Positions 45,664 through 54,522 of a DNA stretch of 64,000 bases are shown piece by piece. The notes under the pieces are model-generated. The model had not been told where the DNA came from and ran no database searches. It saw only the letters and a list, made by a program, of their open reading frames with translations. The DNA comes from Paraburkholderia tropica. Its GTDB lineage: Bacteria; Pseudomonadota; Gammaproteobacteria; Burkholderiales; Burkholderiaceae. The DNA lies in contig NZ_CAJZAR010000072.1 of the NCBI RefSeq assembly GCF_914484835.1, positions 1-64,000 of the forward strand, written 5' to 3'. A program made the position numbers and the translations under genes. How positions within the stretch are numbered: the first letter of the stretch is position 1; each line of letters begins with the position of its first letter.

Positions 45664-46548
45664 TCAAACCAGTTCCTTACCCTTGAGACGTTCGAGAATG
45701 CCGAGCGGCGCCCACTCCGGGTGCACCATGCCCTTCGCCGGCAGGAAGAAGGTCTGTTCCATCATGAACTGGCCGGACATCACCGCGTGCGAAGTGTGAT
45801 CGGAGAAACACACCCAGACGCTGCCCGGCGGAAAGTTGATGGTCTGCTGCGGGCTCGACTTCTGATAGTCGAGATCGGCCTTCATGCCGTCGTGCAGATT
45901 GAGCATCAGATGGTCGTACTCGCTGCGCGGCGACTTGGTGATGTGCAGCAGATTCTGCAGCCACGCCGAGCCCGGAAACTGCGGCTTGATGTTCGGCAGG
46001 AAGCGCTTCGCCATGTCCTCGAACGGCTCGCCGACGCGCCACACGCGCGGCACGCCGTTCGGGTTCACGTTGGTGAAGACGCGCAGAATGCGCTCGCCGT
46101 AGTTCGGACGCGACGGAAACGCATCGACGTGCAGACGCGCATCGTCCTTGCGCCACGAGGTCTCGCGCGTTTCCACCTGATGCAGACGCAGGCTCGTGGG
46201 CGCCACGCGCAGCTTGCCCGTGTACTCGGGAAAGAGACCGTCGACGAGCGAGCGCGCGCACGCCTGATAACGCGCGATCAGCGCGCGCACGGCCGACTGC
46301 GTGACGGTGTCGCCGAGCACGCCGTGCAGCGCGCCGCCGTTCGGATCGAGGCTGATGTTCTTGCGCTTCGGGTCGGCGATGGCCGGATCGAGCAGCGCGC
46401 GCTCGCCGCCTTCGATCGCGAATTCGAGCTTCGGAAAGTACAGCACCTTGCCCTGCTCGACGGCATCGAGCAGCGTCTCTCGCGGCATCGCGAGACCTTT
46501 GCCCTGCCAGTCGGCGGAAGTAATTTCGATGATCTGGGATTCTTTCAT
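45664..46548 (-). CDS. kdoO: Kdo 3-hydroxylase (Fe(II)/2-oxoglutarate type)
   Basis: A 294-residue protein of the Kdo hydroxylase family, which converts the outer Kdo of lipid A-Kdo2 to the 3-hydroxylated sugar Ko. Iron ligands are probably His140 and Asp142 (RLHVDAF) with His251 or His254 (SDHTSHAVMSGQ). The ATG at 46548 has AGGGGCG upstream and starts MKESQIIEITSADW. Its place between waaA and waaC, which build the Kdo-heptose core, agrees with the role. Confidence 0.9.
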   Translation of the reverse strand: MKESQIIEITSADWQGKGLAMPRETLLDAVEQGKVLYFPKLEFAIEGGERALLDPAIADPKRKNISLDPNGGALHGVLGDTVTQSAVRALIARYQACARSLVDGLFPEYTGKLRVAPTSLRLHQVETRETSWRKDDARLHVDAFPSRPNYGERILRVFTNVNPNGVPRVWRVGEPFEDMAKRFLPNIKPQFPGSAWLQNLLHITKSPRSEYDHLMLNLHDGMKADLDYQKSSPQQTINFPPGSVWVCFSDHTSHAVMSGQFMMEQTFFLPAKGMVHPEWAPLGILERLKGKELV

Positions 46549-46803
46549 GGTCGCCCCTGCAAGCGATTGGATCTGGTTGCCCGGCCTGTGCGTCGCGCGC
46601 GCGGCGTGCGTGATATCGGCGAGATCGGCGAAATCGACGACATCCGCGACGCTCACGGCCCGGCCCGAAGTGGCGCGCGGCGGGCGTTGCCTTGCCGCAC
46701 GCGCCGCTCCTTATACCCCGCGGGCCGCACGGCGCGCTTTGATGCGACGCAGTCTGTCAGAGATTGCCTGTCGAGCCCGTCGCCCGTCCGGCGCCTCGCG
46801 CCG

Positions 46804-47799
46804 TCACAGCAGCCCGAAGCCGGCCAGCGCGGCCTTGACCTGCGCGAGCGTGGGCGGCTGCCCCGCAGTGCCGAGATTGACGACGTTCGGCGACCAATAG
46901 CCGCCGGTGCGCCAGGCGGTCGCGAAATTGTACAACTCGACGGTCGGCCGCTTCAGCGCCGCCGCGATGTGCACGAGACCCGTGTCCACGCCGACCGTGG
47001 CCGCCGCTCCGTCGATCAGGCCGACCACGGCGGGCAGCGAGAGCTTCGGCGGCACGATGGCCGCCTCGCCGAACTCGCGCGCGAGGCGCTCGCTGGTCGC
47101 GCGCTCGGCGTCGCTGCCCCAGGGCAGCACGAGCGACGCGCCACGGCGCACCAGCGCCTGGCCAAGCTCGATCCAGTGGGCGTCCGGCCACTGCTTGTCG
47201 GCGCGCGAGGTCGCGTGCACGAACACCACGTACGGCACCGGCAGATTCAGGCCGACGCCCGCGAGCGCCTGCGCGGCGCGGTAGGTGTCGAGGCCGAAGT
47301 CGATCTCGTCGGTGGGCTGCGGTGCGGGTAGTTCAAGCGCCGCCGCGACCAGCTGGCGCGTGCGCTCGACCACGTGCGTGCGCGGCTCGATGCGGATCGA
47401 GCGGTCGTAAAAGAAGCGCACCGGCCATTCATAGCCCGCGCCGTCCGTGCGATTGCCGAGCCCGACGAGCGGCCCGCGCGCCCAGCTCGCGACCCACGCG
47501 GTCTTGATGAGGCCCTGGCAGTCGATCACGAGGTCGTACTTTTCGGCGGCGAGCGCGCGGCGGAACGCGCCGATCTCGCGCCAGTTGGCGCCCGAGAGCA
47601 GGCGCTTGCGCCAGCGCCGCAGCGAGAACGGGATCGGGCGGCGCACGCCCTGCACGAGCTCGACGAGCGACTGAAAGCTTTCTTCGACGAGCCAGTCAAT
47701 CTGCGCGTCGGGATACCGCCGCCGGATATCGGCGATGGCGGGCATGTTGTGGACGACGTCGCCAAGCGACGACACGCGCACGATGAGGATCTTTTGCAC
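46804..47799 (-). CDS. waaC: Lipopolysaccharide heptosyltransferase I
   Basis: A 331-residue GT9 enzyme that adds the first L-glycero-D-manno-heptose to Kdo. Family motifs: KILIVRVSSLGDVVHNMPAI at the start, HATSRADKQWPDAHWIELG mid-protein and GVDTGLVHIAAALKRPTV in the sugar-nucleotide site. There is no ATG: GTG at 47799 (MQKILIVRV) is preferred; TTG at 47805 is the alternative. No clear ribosome site for either, so expression may be coupled or weak. Confidence 0.92.
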   Translation of the reverse strand: MQKILIVRVSSLGDVVHNMPAIADIRRRYPDAQIDWLVEESFQSLVELVQGVRRPIPFSLRRWRKRLLSGANWREIGAFRRALAAEKYDLVIDCQGLIKTAWVASWARGPLVGLGNRTDGAGYEWPVRFFYDRSIRIEPRTHVVERTRQLVAAALELPAPQPTDEIDFGLDTYRAAQALAGVGLNLPVPYVVFVHATSRADKQWPDAHWIELGQALVRRGASLVLPWGSDAERATSERLAREFGEAAIVPPKLSLPAVVGLIDGAAATVGVDTGLVHIAAALKRPTVELYNFATAWRTGGYWSPNVVNLGTAGQPPTLAQVKAALAGFGLL

Positions 47800-47805
47800 G
47801 CTCAA

Positions 47806-48200
47806 GGCAGGAAGGGCGGACAGGTTGAAAGGTCCGCAATTTTAGCGCGCCCGAGGCGTTGGGCGAGAGCTGGCGTGAATTGGGGGGGGAAAGTGCGTGT
47901 TTTCCGAGGGGTGTGGTGGGAGGGATGGGTTGTGGTGCCAGATCGGCGTGGTGATTGAGGCGCGGTGGCCCTTGCGCGCCTCGATGCTTGTCACGGCGCT
48001 ATTTCGACGGTTCTTAGCCAGGCTTCAAGCGGGGGCTTTCCGGGGCTGGAAAAGCGAATCCGCGTCCAGTCGGGGCCCTTTTGTCGCGTAGGGCCAGCCG
48101 CCCGGTGTGCGGCGGGCTACCTTCTGAAAAGCAGCCGCTCCCCCAGAGAGAGCGGCTGACGCCAGCCCAAGCCGCCCGTATTAACAACGGGCTACCTGGG
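47806..48200. other. Gene-free gap with two related inverted-repeat units
   Basis: No gene seen. Two similar units AGCCGCCCG...GGGCTACCT occur at 48096-48122 and 48170-48196, on either side of the acyltransferase terminator. Each can fold on itself. They may be copies of a small palindromic intergenic element. Composition is unlike a tRNA despite the hairpins. Confidence 0.45.
48132..48158 (-). terminator. Intrinsic terminator of the 676-residue acyltransferase gene
   Basis: Stem CAGCCGCTC / GAGCGGCTG with a nine-base loop. On the minus strand it is followed by CTTTTC. It lies 57 bases past the acyltransferase stop. Confidence 0.7.
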
Positions 48201-48214
48201 CGGTAATGCGGGAC

Positions 48215-50245
48215 TCACCGCATTGGCGTCGGAGAATCGATAGAACGCCTCATGAACGCATCAATTTCCGGATTCATCGCCCGCGCGATCATGCCGTTCG
48301 AGTAATCGGAAACATGATCGCCGTAGCTGTACAGGAATTTACCGTCACGGCTAATCGGGCAAACCCCTGTGTCGATGTCACACAGGATGGGCGTCGGATC
48401 AAAGATCAGGATTTCAGGACGGAGGCGATGCACGTTGGCCAGCATCGCACGGTAACTGGCCGACTCTTGCATGTGGCTCGCGTAGCTGATCACGCACGGA
48501 TCGACCTGACTACCACGCACAAATTTCGTGACGGGACGACCGATAGCGGTGTGCGCGAACTGCCGTTCCATGCATTGCTTCGGGTCAGGAAGAGTCGGGT
48601 TGTCAACGATCAACATAACGCGCTTGCCAGCGCGCTCGAGCTTCTCGATGTCATCTACCAAGAGTTTCTCGGCTGCGTTCGGATCAATTGTCGACGATCC
48701 CACAGGCACCAGTTGCTGAGCCAGCACTCGGGCAGCAGCAACGATGGCCACGCCCTTAACATGCGGATCCTCGATGATCGACTGCATTGCAAGCTCGGAG
48801 GCATGCAAACACTCTTCGGGCGTCCCGCCCCCGTTTGGCGCGGCCGTTTCATAGGCCGTGGTCGGGACGCAACCCGGACGCGTCATCAGCCTCCACCGGT
48901 TCCCCGGCGTGGAGTTCCGGATGAATCCCCAGGACATGACGTCTGCTTTGCTGTCACCCCACATGACGAATGCGGGCGGATCGCGGCTATCCGTTGCACA
49001 TGCAAGAAGCTTCTGGCTTGCCGGAATAGGTCCGCACTCGGATCCGGCAAACTGGTGCCCATCGCCTTCGCTTGCGGTGGCGGGATCAGGAATTTGCGCA
49101 ACCCGATCGCCGCCGGGCAAATGTTTCGCATATTGCGCGCTAACACCGGTGCCGGCGATGCACAGCAAAATTGCGCACGGAAGCGCGATGCTCGCGCCGC
49201 GTGGCATCTTGAACCTGATGGGATTCTCGATCAAAGCGTACGTCGCCCATGCCAGTAAGACGCTCAAGACGACAAGCGTGATGCGCACATGGAGATCGGG
49301 CGTATCTTTGGCCAGCACCGTGCTGAAAGCGAGCAACGGCCAATGCCAGAGATACAGGGGATAACTGATCTTTCCCAGCCAGACTGCGGGTCGCAGCGAA
49401 AGAATAAATCGGTTGATCAGTGCGTCCTTCCCCGCTGCAATGATGAGGGTGGCGCCTGCGACCGGGAGCGCGGCCCACCAACCCGGAAACACGCGGGATT
49501 CATTGATGAAGACCACAGAAAAAGCAATGAGCGCCGCGCCAATCAGCGAGGCCAGCGATCGCGCCTGATGCAATCCTGACGGTCGGCAGCAGGCAAGGAT
49601 GCTTCCAGCCATCAGCTCCCAGAATCGCGAAGCCGGCGAGTAAAAATCGGCCGCGGGATGATTTTTCGAAAGGACAACATTGATGACGAAGGAGATGACA
49701 AAAAGCGCAGAGGCGATCTCGAGCACGCGGCGCTTTTTGTGCGCCATCGCGAGAAGCAGCGGCCACACGATGTAGAACTGCTCCTCGACGCCAAGCGACC
49801 ACAAATGCAGCAACGGCTTGAATGCGGCGGAGCGATCAAAATATCCGGTATCCGCCCACAAGCGCAGGTTTGCGACAAACAGGGCCCCCGCAACAACATC
49901 GCCCGCCAGTTTGCGTAGCTCGTCTGGAAACAGAATGAACCATCCCGCTACGCAGACAAAGGCCAGCACCGTAATCAGCGCAGGAAATATCCGCCGTACT
50001 CTTCGCTCGTAAAATGCCGCAATGCTGAATCGGTCGCTCTTGATCTCGTCGAGCAGGATTCTCGTGATGAGGAATCCCGATATCACGAAGAAAATATCGA
50101 CGCCAACAAACCCGCCGGGCACCAGCTTTGGAAAAGCATGGAACAGTACGACCGACAGTACTGCGACTGCTCGCAAGCCATCAATATCCGAGCGATATGC
50201 GTTCGGGACGCGGTCATGGCTCCCCGCGTGGGTAGCGTCTCTCAT
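48215..50245 (-). CDS. OafA/YrhL-type O-acetyltransferase: membrane acyltransferase-3 plus SGNH domain
   Basis: A 676-residue protein. Residues about 17-365 are an acyltransferase-3 domain with ten or so helices (YRSDIDGLRAVAVLSVVLFH, GFVGVDIFFVISGFLITRIL, RRVRRIFPAL, LHLWSLGVEEQFY). After a linker, a periplasmic SGNH-like domain follows, with a block I GDSKAD (the usual form is GDSHA) and C-terminal YGDHVSDYSNG holding the putative Asp-His pair. Such proteins acetylate O-antigen or exopolysaccharide. Lower GC than the neighbouring core genes suggests transfer. Confidence 0.9.
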   Translation of the reverse strand: MRDATHAGSHDRVPNAYRSDIDGLRAVAVLSVVLFHAFPKLVPGGFVGVDIFFVISGFLITRILLDEIKSDRFSIAAFYERRVRRIFPALITVLAFVCVAGWFILFPDELRKLAGDVVAGALFVANLRLWADTGYFDRSAAFKPLLHLWSLGVEEQFYIVWPLLLAMAHKKRRVLEIASALFVISFVINVVLSKNHPAADFYSPASRFWELMAGSILACCRPSGLHQARSLASLIGAALIAFSVVFINESRVFPGWWAALPVAGATLIIAAGKDALINRFILSLRPAVWLGKISYPLYLWHWPLLAFSTVLAKDTPDLHVRITLVVLSVLLAWATYALIENPIRFKMPRGASIALPCAILLCIAGTGVSAQYAKHLPGGDRVAQIPDPATASEGDGHQFAGSECGPIPASQKLLACATDSRDPPAFVMWGDSKADVMSWGFIRNSTPGNRWRLMTRPGCVPTTAYETAAPNGGGTPEECLHASELAMQSIIEDPHVKGVAIVAAARVLAQQLVPVGSSTIDPNAAEKLLVDDIEKLERAGKRVMLIVDNPTLPDPKQCMERQFAHTAIGRPVTKFVRGSQVDPCVISYASHMQESASYRAMLANVHRLRPEILIFDPTPILCDIDTGVCPISRDGKFLYSYGDHVSDYSNGMIARAMNPEIDAFMRRSIDSPTPMR

Positions 50246-50540
50246 AGGTCAGCCTGCATTCTCGGCGCACGATTCGCAACGGATTGAGCGGATGCGCCTT
50301 TCTTGTATGAGTAAGAAAAAGCAATATATTACACGCCCTTTCCTCTCCGACATCACGCGTCGCATGAACACCGTTGCAGCACTTCGGATCGGCAGTCGGT
50401 CCGTGGGGCAGGCAAGTCGGGCGGGGACAGATTTCCAATACGGCCGCCACCCGCGCACCTCAGCGCACACCGACGGGCCGATCACAGCGGATGTATTGAT
50501 CGAGCGAACTCCTGCTCACGCCAAAGTGGACGAAAAGACG

Positions 50541-51185
50541 ATGAGCACGAAGGTGAGTGAAGACACCAGACGATCGACTGCGAGGCGCCAGAGCGCGCTG
50601 GTGCCGGGGATCACTCAAGGCAACACGGCAGTTGCAGAGGCTAGGCGAGCCTACGATCTATGGCCCTCTGAAGTCGAGAGCAGGGTCGAAGACGGCAGGC
50701 CCGGCATGGAGAACACCATGTGCGCAAATGCGCAGGATGTGAAGGAGTAGCACGAGCGACCGATCAAGGCGCTGATCGAGCCATGTTGGCGGTCTTGACT
50801 ATGCCGAACGTGCGCTCGTCGACCGTTACGTGCCGCGTCTGGACTGATTGCGATGGCTGGAGAACGCTGACGCTGGTGATCGACAGCCATACGTGGGAAC
50901 TGCCTCGCTGGCATCTGTCGCGTAGAGCGGTAAGGCCGGCAGCGCCTCGATAGTGCCGGAGCATGCTCCGATTGCCCGGTTCGGGCTGGCGCGGGCAGTG
51001 CCGAAGCCGCTCCTGCCAAGGAGCGACAACGGGTCGGTCTTCTCGAGCCGAAACTACACGGTCTCAGATCGTAGCTATGTTCTGCGCCATCACTCCGAAG
51101 CAGCAGGCATCCGGCGAGACATACCGCTGCGTTGCCAAGACTCGGCGAAGTCGATCGAAGCGCGCTGGCTCCGACTTCAAGCTGA
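50541..51185 (+). pseudogene. Decayed IS3-family transposase (orfA and orfB remnants)
   Basis: Frame pieces translate to transposase-like stretches. From ATG 50541: MSTKVSEDTRRSTARRQSAL, VAEARRAYDLWPSEVES and GMENTMCANAQDVKE, an orfA pattern, then a TAG where a Gln codon is expected. From about 50820: CRVWTDCDGWRTLTLVIDSH, TWELPRWHLSR, then after a shift HAPIARFGLARAV and RSDNGSVFSSRNY (the DDE-domain SDNG region). Stops, frameshifts and an internal deletion show it is dead. Ends and target duplication cannot be fixed. The part 50246-50540 is the acyltransferase upstream region with no gene seen. Confidence 0.75.
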
Positions 51186-52277
51186 GGCACTCGTGGGATT
51201 GACACGCGGGCGCAACATGGCACTCCGCAGCATCCGTTGAGCGGGCCGCTCGAAATAGCGATAGCAGATCGCCCCACATCCGAATACGACAATAACGTAG
51301 GCGGCGAAAAGCGACCTCGATCGACAGTCAATGTGAATGCCCAGCGCCATGGCGATCGTAACGGTCGTGAGTATCAAGGGGAAATGCAGCATATAGACGG
51401 AATAGGTCAACTCCCCGGCGCGCTGCACCCACCTGGTTATCGGCAATTGTGGAATCGGCAAGCAAACAAACGCGAGCACGACTGGCGGAATGCAGATCAC
51501 CATCCGGAAGTAGCCACTCGGCGGCCAAAAAGATCGGCACCACGTCAACGCCCCGTAGTACGCGAACAGCCCGGCAGCGGCAACAAGCGTGAGCCTGTAC
51601 TTCACCAGCCATCGGTGGACAATGCAGGCACATCCGCCGAAAAAGAATAGCGCGAAACACTGCAGAAATTTATTGTTCGGCCAGAACTCGATGAACGCGA
51701 CAGAGCATGCCAGCGCAACGACCAAAGCCGCGCAACCTGATTGCTTGATATATTTGCAGATCACAAAGAACGAGATATACGCAAATACCTCAACAGATAC
51801 GCTCCAGGTTACGCCGTTGAACGAGGTATGGTAGGGCTGCTGAATGTTGCCGAGCATCAGCAGGTGCTGGAGAAAATGAAACGGCGTATTTTCGACGTAG
51901 GTAAAAAAACTGCCGGTCATCGAGTGGTAGCCCAACTGGACAGTTGCGATGTAAAGCAGCGTCACAATGTGCAGCGGGTATAGCCGGGTAAAGCGCAGCA
52001 CGAAGAATTCGCGTGCACCAAGTCCTTCTTTCAGCGACTGCTGATATCGCCAGAAAAAAATAAATCCGCTAATGCACCAGAAGTATTGGACAGCAAAAAA
52101 ACCACGATCATAGAACGCGCCTACTTCCGAATAGAACGGCAACTGATCATGCGGGATGGTGTCGGGCTGACCACCGACATAAGCAAAGACGTGGTAATGA
52201 AACAAGAGCACCGAGACAGAGCATAAAAATCGCAAAATCTCAAGGTTGGCAAGTTTATGTTGTGGCGCGTTAGTCAT
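51177..52277 (-). CDS. Membrane acyltransferase, acyltransferase-3 family
   Basis: A 366-residue protein with about ten membrane helices and no SGNH domain. Family features: LEILRFLCSVSVLLFHYHVF at the start, RGFFAVQYFWCISGFIFFW, RFTRLYPLHIVTLL, WSVSVEVFAYI and SVYMLHFPL. It probably acetylates or otherwise acylates an exported sugar. Base composition is poorer in GC than the flanks, and its last codons touch the IS3 remnant, so the extreme C-terminus may have been altered by the insertion. Confidence 0.88.
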   Translation of the reverse strand: MTNAPQHKLANLEILRFLCSVSVLLFHYHVFAYVGGQPDTIPHDQLPFYSEVGAFYDRGFFAVQYFWCISGFIFFWRYQQSLKEGLGAREFFVLRFTRLYPLHIVTLLYIATVQLGYHSMTGSFFTYVENTPFHFLQHLLMLGNIQQPYHTSFNGVTWSVSVEVFAYISFFVICKYIKQSGCAALVVALACSVAFIEFWPNNKFLQCFALFFFGGCACIVHRWLVKYRLTLVAAAGLFAYYGALTWCRSFWPPSGYFRMVICIPPVVLAFVCLPIPQLPITRWVQRAGELTYSVYMLHFPLILTTVTIAMALGIHIDCRSRSLFAAYVIVVFGCGAICYRYFERPAQRMLRSAMLRPRVNPTSASA

Positions 52278-52856
52278 TCAATCCAACTCTGTTCGGAAGG
52301 CGGCGACATGTTACACCGCCTCCGCACTCTGTACAGAATTGCGCCATCAGAACGTGCGTTGCGTGCGCGGCGAGCGGCCCTGTGACACCTGCGCTCACGC
52401 CCGCTCATTCAGGAATAGTATCGATCGGGCAAGCCGAAGCAGTTGTAACTGACCTTCGCTCCGTCTGGAGCGCCAAGCAGCAAATTCGCTTTATTTTCGA
52501 CGTGCATGCCGGTCGGCATTGCAACCCTGACGCCTATTAATCAGGAGGCGCCCTATGGCGGCGACGAACCGAGGAAGAGAAAGTGCATGAATTTGCAGAT
52601 CAGGGCGAGAATGCGATTTACTGCGATGGCCGGACGACACGCTTCGCACAACGGATTGCGAAAGGATTGATGGCCGTTTGCCTGACTTGAACACCAGCGT
52701 CTCTGCTACGGTTTCGGCCAGCTTCGGGCCGCCGCCCCATTGATCGGGCCGTTCGTCGAGAACGGCGGACAAACCAGCGCAGCGCCCAACTCGGCAACCG
52801 CGCCAGTCACCCATCCGTTGCGGCGTCACCCACCGCAACGGACATCAACGAAACAA
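52278..52856. other. Gene-free gap between acyltransferase and phosphohexomutase genes
   Basis: No intact gene seen. A strong ribosome site AGGAGG (52543-52548) precedes an ATG at 52555 that gives only an 11-residue peptide. A shifted frame right after it reads EKVHEFADQGENAIYCDG and on for about 20 more residues to a stop at about 52688, which looks more protein-like than its surroundings. It could be a broken gene. I could not name it. Confidence 0.4.
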
Positions 52857-54251
52857 TCAAAACGGCAACTTCGCATCCGGCTTCTCAGCCAGAATCACGC
52901 GCTTGAAATCCGCCTGGATACGCGCAAGCGCCGCATCGTTATCGGCCTCAAAACGCATCACCACCACCGGCGTAGTATTCGACGAACGCGCGAGCCCAAA
53001 CCCATCCGGATACTCCACACGCAGACCGTCGATCTTGATCACCTCATCGGCGCCCGTGAATTTCGCGTTCTCCTGCAGCTTCGCGATCAACGCGAAATTC
53101 TCGCCTTCCTCGAGCTTCAACTGCAGCTCCGGCGTCGCATGCGAGTTCGGCAGATCGTTGAGCAGCTTGCTCGGATCGGCCACGCGCGCGAGGATTTCAA
53201 GCAGACGCGCGCCCGTATACAAACCGTCGTCGAAACCATACCAGCGGTCCTTGAAGAACACGTGGCCGCTCATTTCGCCCGCCAGCGGCGCGCCGGTTTC
53301 GCGCAGCTTCGCCTTCACGAGCGAGTGGCCCGTCTTCCACATCAGCGGCTCGCCGCCCTTCTCCTTCACCCACTTCGCCAGGTTGCGCGTGCACTTGACG
53401 TCGTAAATGATCTGCTTGCCCGGGTTGCGCGACAGCACTTCCTCGGCGAACAGCATGAGCTGACGATCCGGATAGATGATCTCGCCATCCTTCGTGACCA
53501 CGCCCAGACGGTCGCCGTCGCCGTCGAACGCGAAGCCCACTTCGGCGTCGGTTTCCTTGAGCGCGCGGATCACGTCCTGGAGGTTTTCCGGGTGCGCCGG
53601 GTCCGGGTGGTGATTCGGGAACGTGCCGTCGATTTCGGTGAACAGTTCGACCAGTTCGCAGCCGAGCGCCTTGAACAGACGCGGCGCGAGACCGCCCGCC
53701 ACGCCGTTGCCGGTATCGACGACGATCTTCAGCGGACGCGCGAGCTTGATGTCGCCGACGATGCGGTCGATATATTCATCGCGAATATCGTAATCGGCAT
53801 AGGTACCCGCGCCGGTTTCGAAACGCTGGTCGACGATGCGCTGATAGAGCGCCTGGATCTGGTCGCCGTAGATGGCCTTGCCGCGCAGGACCATCTTGAA
53901 GCCGTTGTAGTCGGGCGGGTTGTGGCTGCCCGTCACGACGATGCACGAGTCGATGCTGCGTTCGCCCGTGGCGAGCTTGAGCGGCACGCTGGCTGCGAAG
54001 TAGCCGACCGGCGTGGGCACCATGCCCACGTTGACGACGTCAACGCCCGCCGAGCGCAGGCCGTCGGCGAGCGCGGCGGACAGGTCAGGGCCCGAAAGGC
54101 GGCCGTCGCGCGCGATCACCACCGCGTCGCCGCCCTGCGCACGCACCTCGCTGCCGAAGGCCTGGCCGATGGCGCGTGCCGTGTCGGTGTCGAGCGTCTT
54201 GCCGATCACGCCACGAATGTCGTAGGCCTTGAAAATCGATTGAGAAATCAT
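52857..54251 (-). CDS. Phosphomannomutase/phosphoglucomutase (AlgC/ManB type)
   Basis: A 464-residue alpha-D-phosphohexomutase that moves phosphate between C6 and C1 of mannose or glucose, feeding GDP-mannose, dTDP-sugars and UDP-glucose for polysaccharides. Catalytic Ser109 is in VTGSHNP, metal loop DGDGDR at 243-248 and sugar loop GEMSGH further on. Start MISQSIFKAYDIRG at ATG 54251; a GTG four codons earlier is possible. Divergent from the first flippase. AlgC-like dual specificity is likely but not provable here. Confidence 0.92.
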   Translation of the reverse strand: MISQSIFKAYDIRGVIGKTLDTDTARAIGQAFGSEVRAQGGDAVVIARDGRLSGPDLSAALADGLRSAGVDVVNVGMVPTPVGYFAASVPLKLATGERSIDSCIVVTGSHNPPDYNGFKMVLRGKAIYGDQIQALYQRIVDQRFETGAGTYADYDIRDEYIDRIVGDIKLARPLKIVVDTGNGVAGGLAPRLFKALGCELVELFTEIDGTFPNHHPDPAHPENLQDVIRALKETDAEVGFAFDGDGDRLGVVTKDGEIIYPDRQLMLFAEEVLSRNPGKQIIYDVKCTRNLAKWVKEKGGEPLMWKTGHSLVKAKLRETGAPLAGEMSGHVFFKDRWYGFDDGLYTGARLLEILARVADPSKLLNDLPNSHATPELQLKLEEGENFALIAKLQENAKFTGADEVIKIDGLRVEYPDGFGLARSSNTTPVVVMRFEADNDAALARIQADFKRVILAEKPDAKLPF

Positions 54252-54522
54252 GATGAGGCTCACCGTGCGATGGAAAGTCGGGGGCTTATTCGTAACACGT
54301 TTCTGCGGGGTGCCGCGACCCTGCGTTACGAAAAGTCGGAACCGTTACAAACTATAATTGCCGTTTTTCGGCGTCCGCCGAAGGTTATGCACCCATTTTA
54401 ATGCCTCGCCGTTTCCTCCTGACGACAAAATCCGCGCCGGGTCTGGCGCCTCGCGCCAGCAAGCGGCGTTCCCAGCCTTGCCGGCATGCCTTGGGCCGCC
54501 AGCGTCGCCAGGACGGTCCGGC

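Noticed and set aside
48095..48200. tRNA gene suggested by several stems
   Set aside because: No cloverleaf with conserved TTCGA loop or CCA acceptor arrangement could be built.
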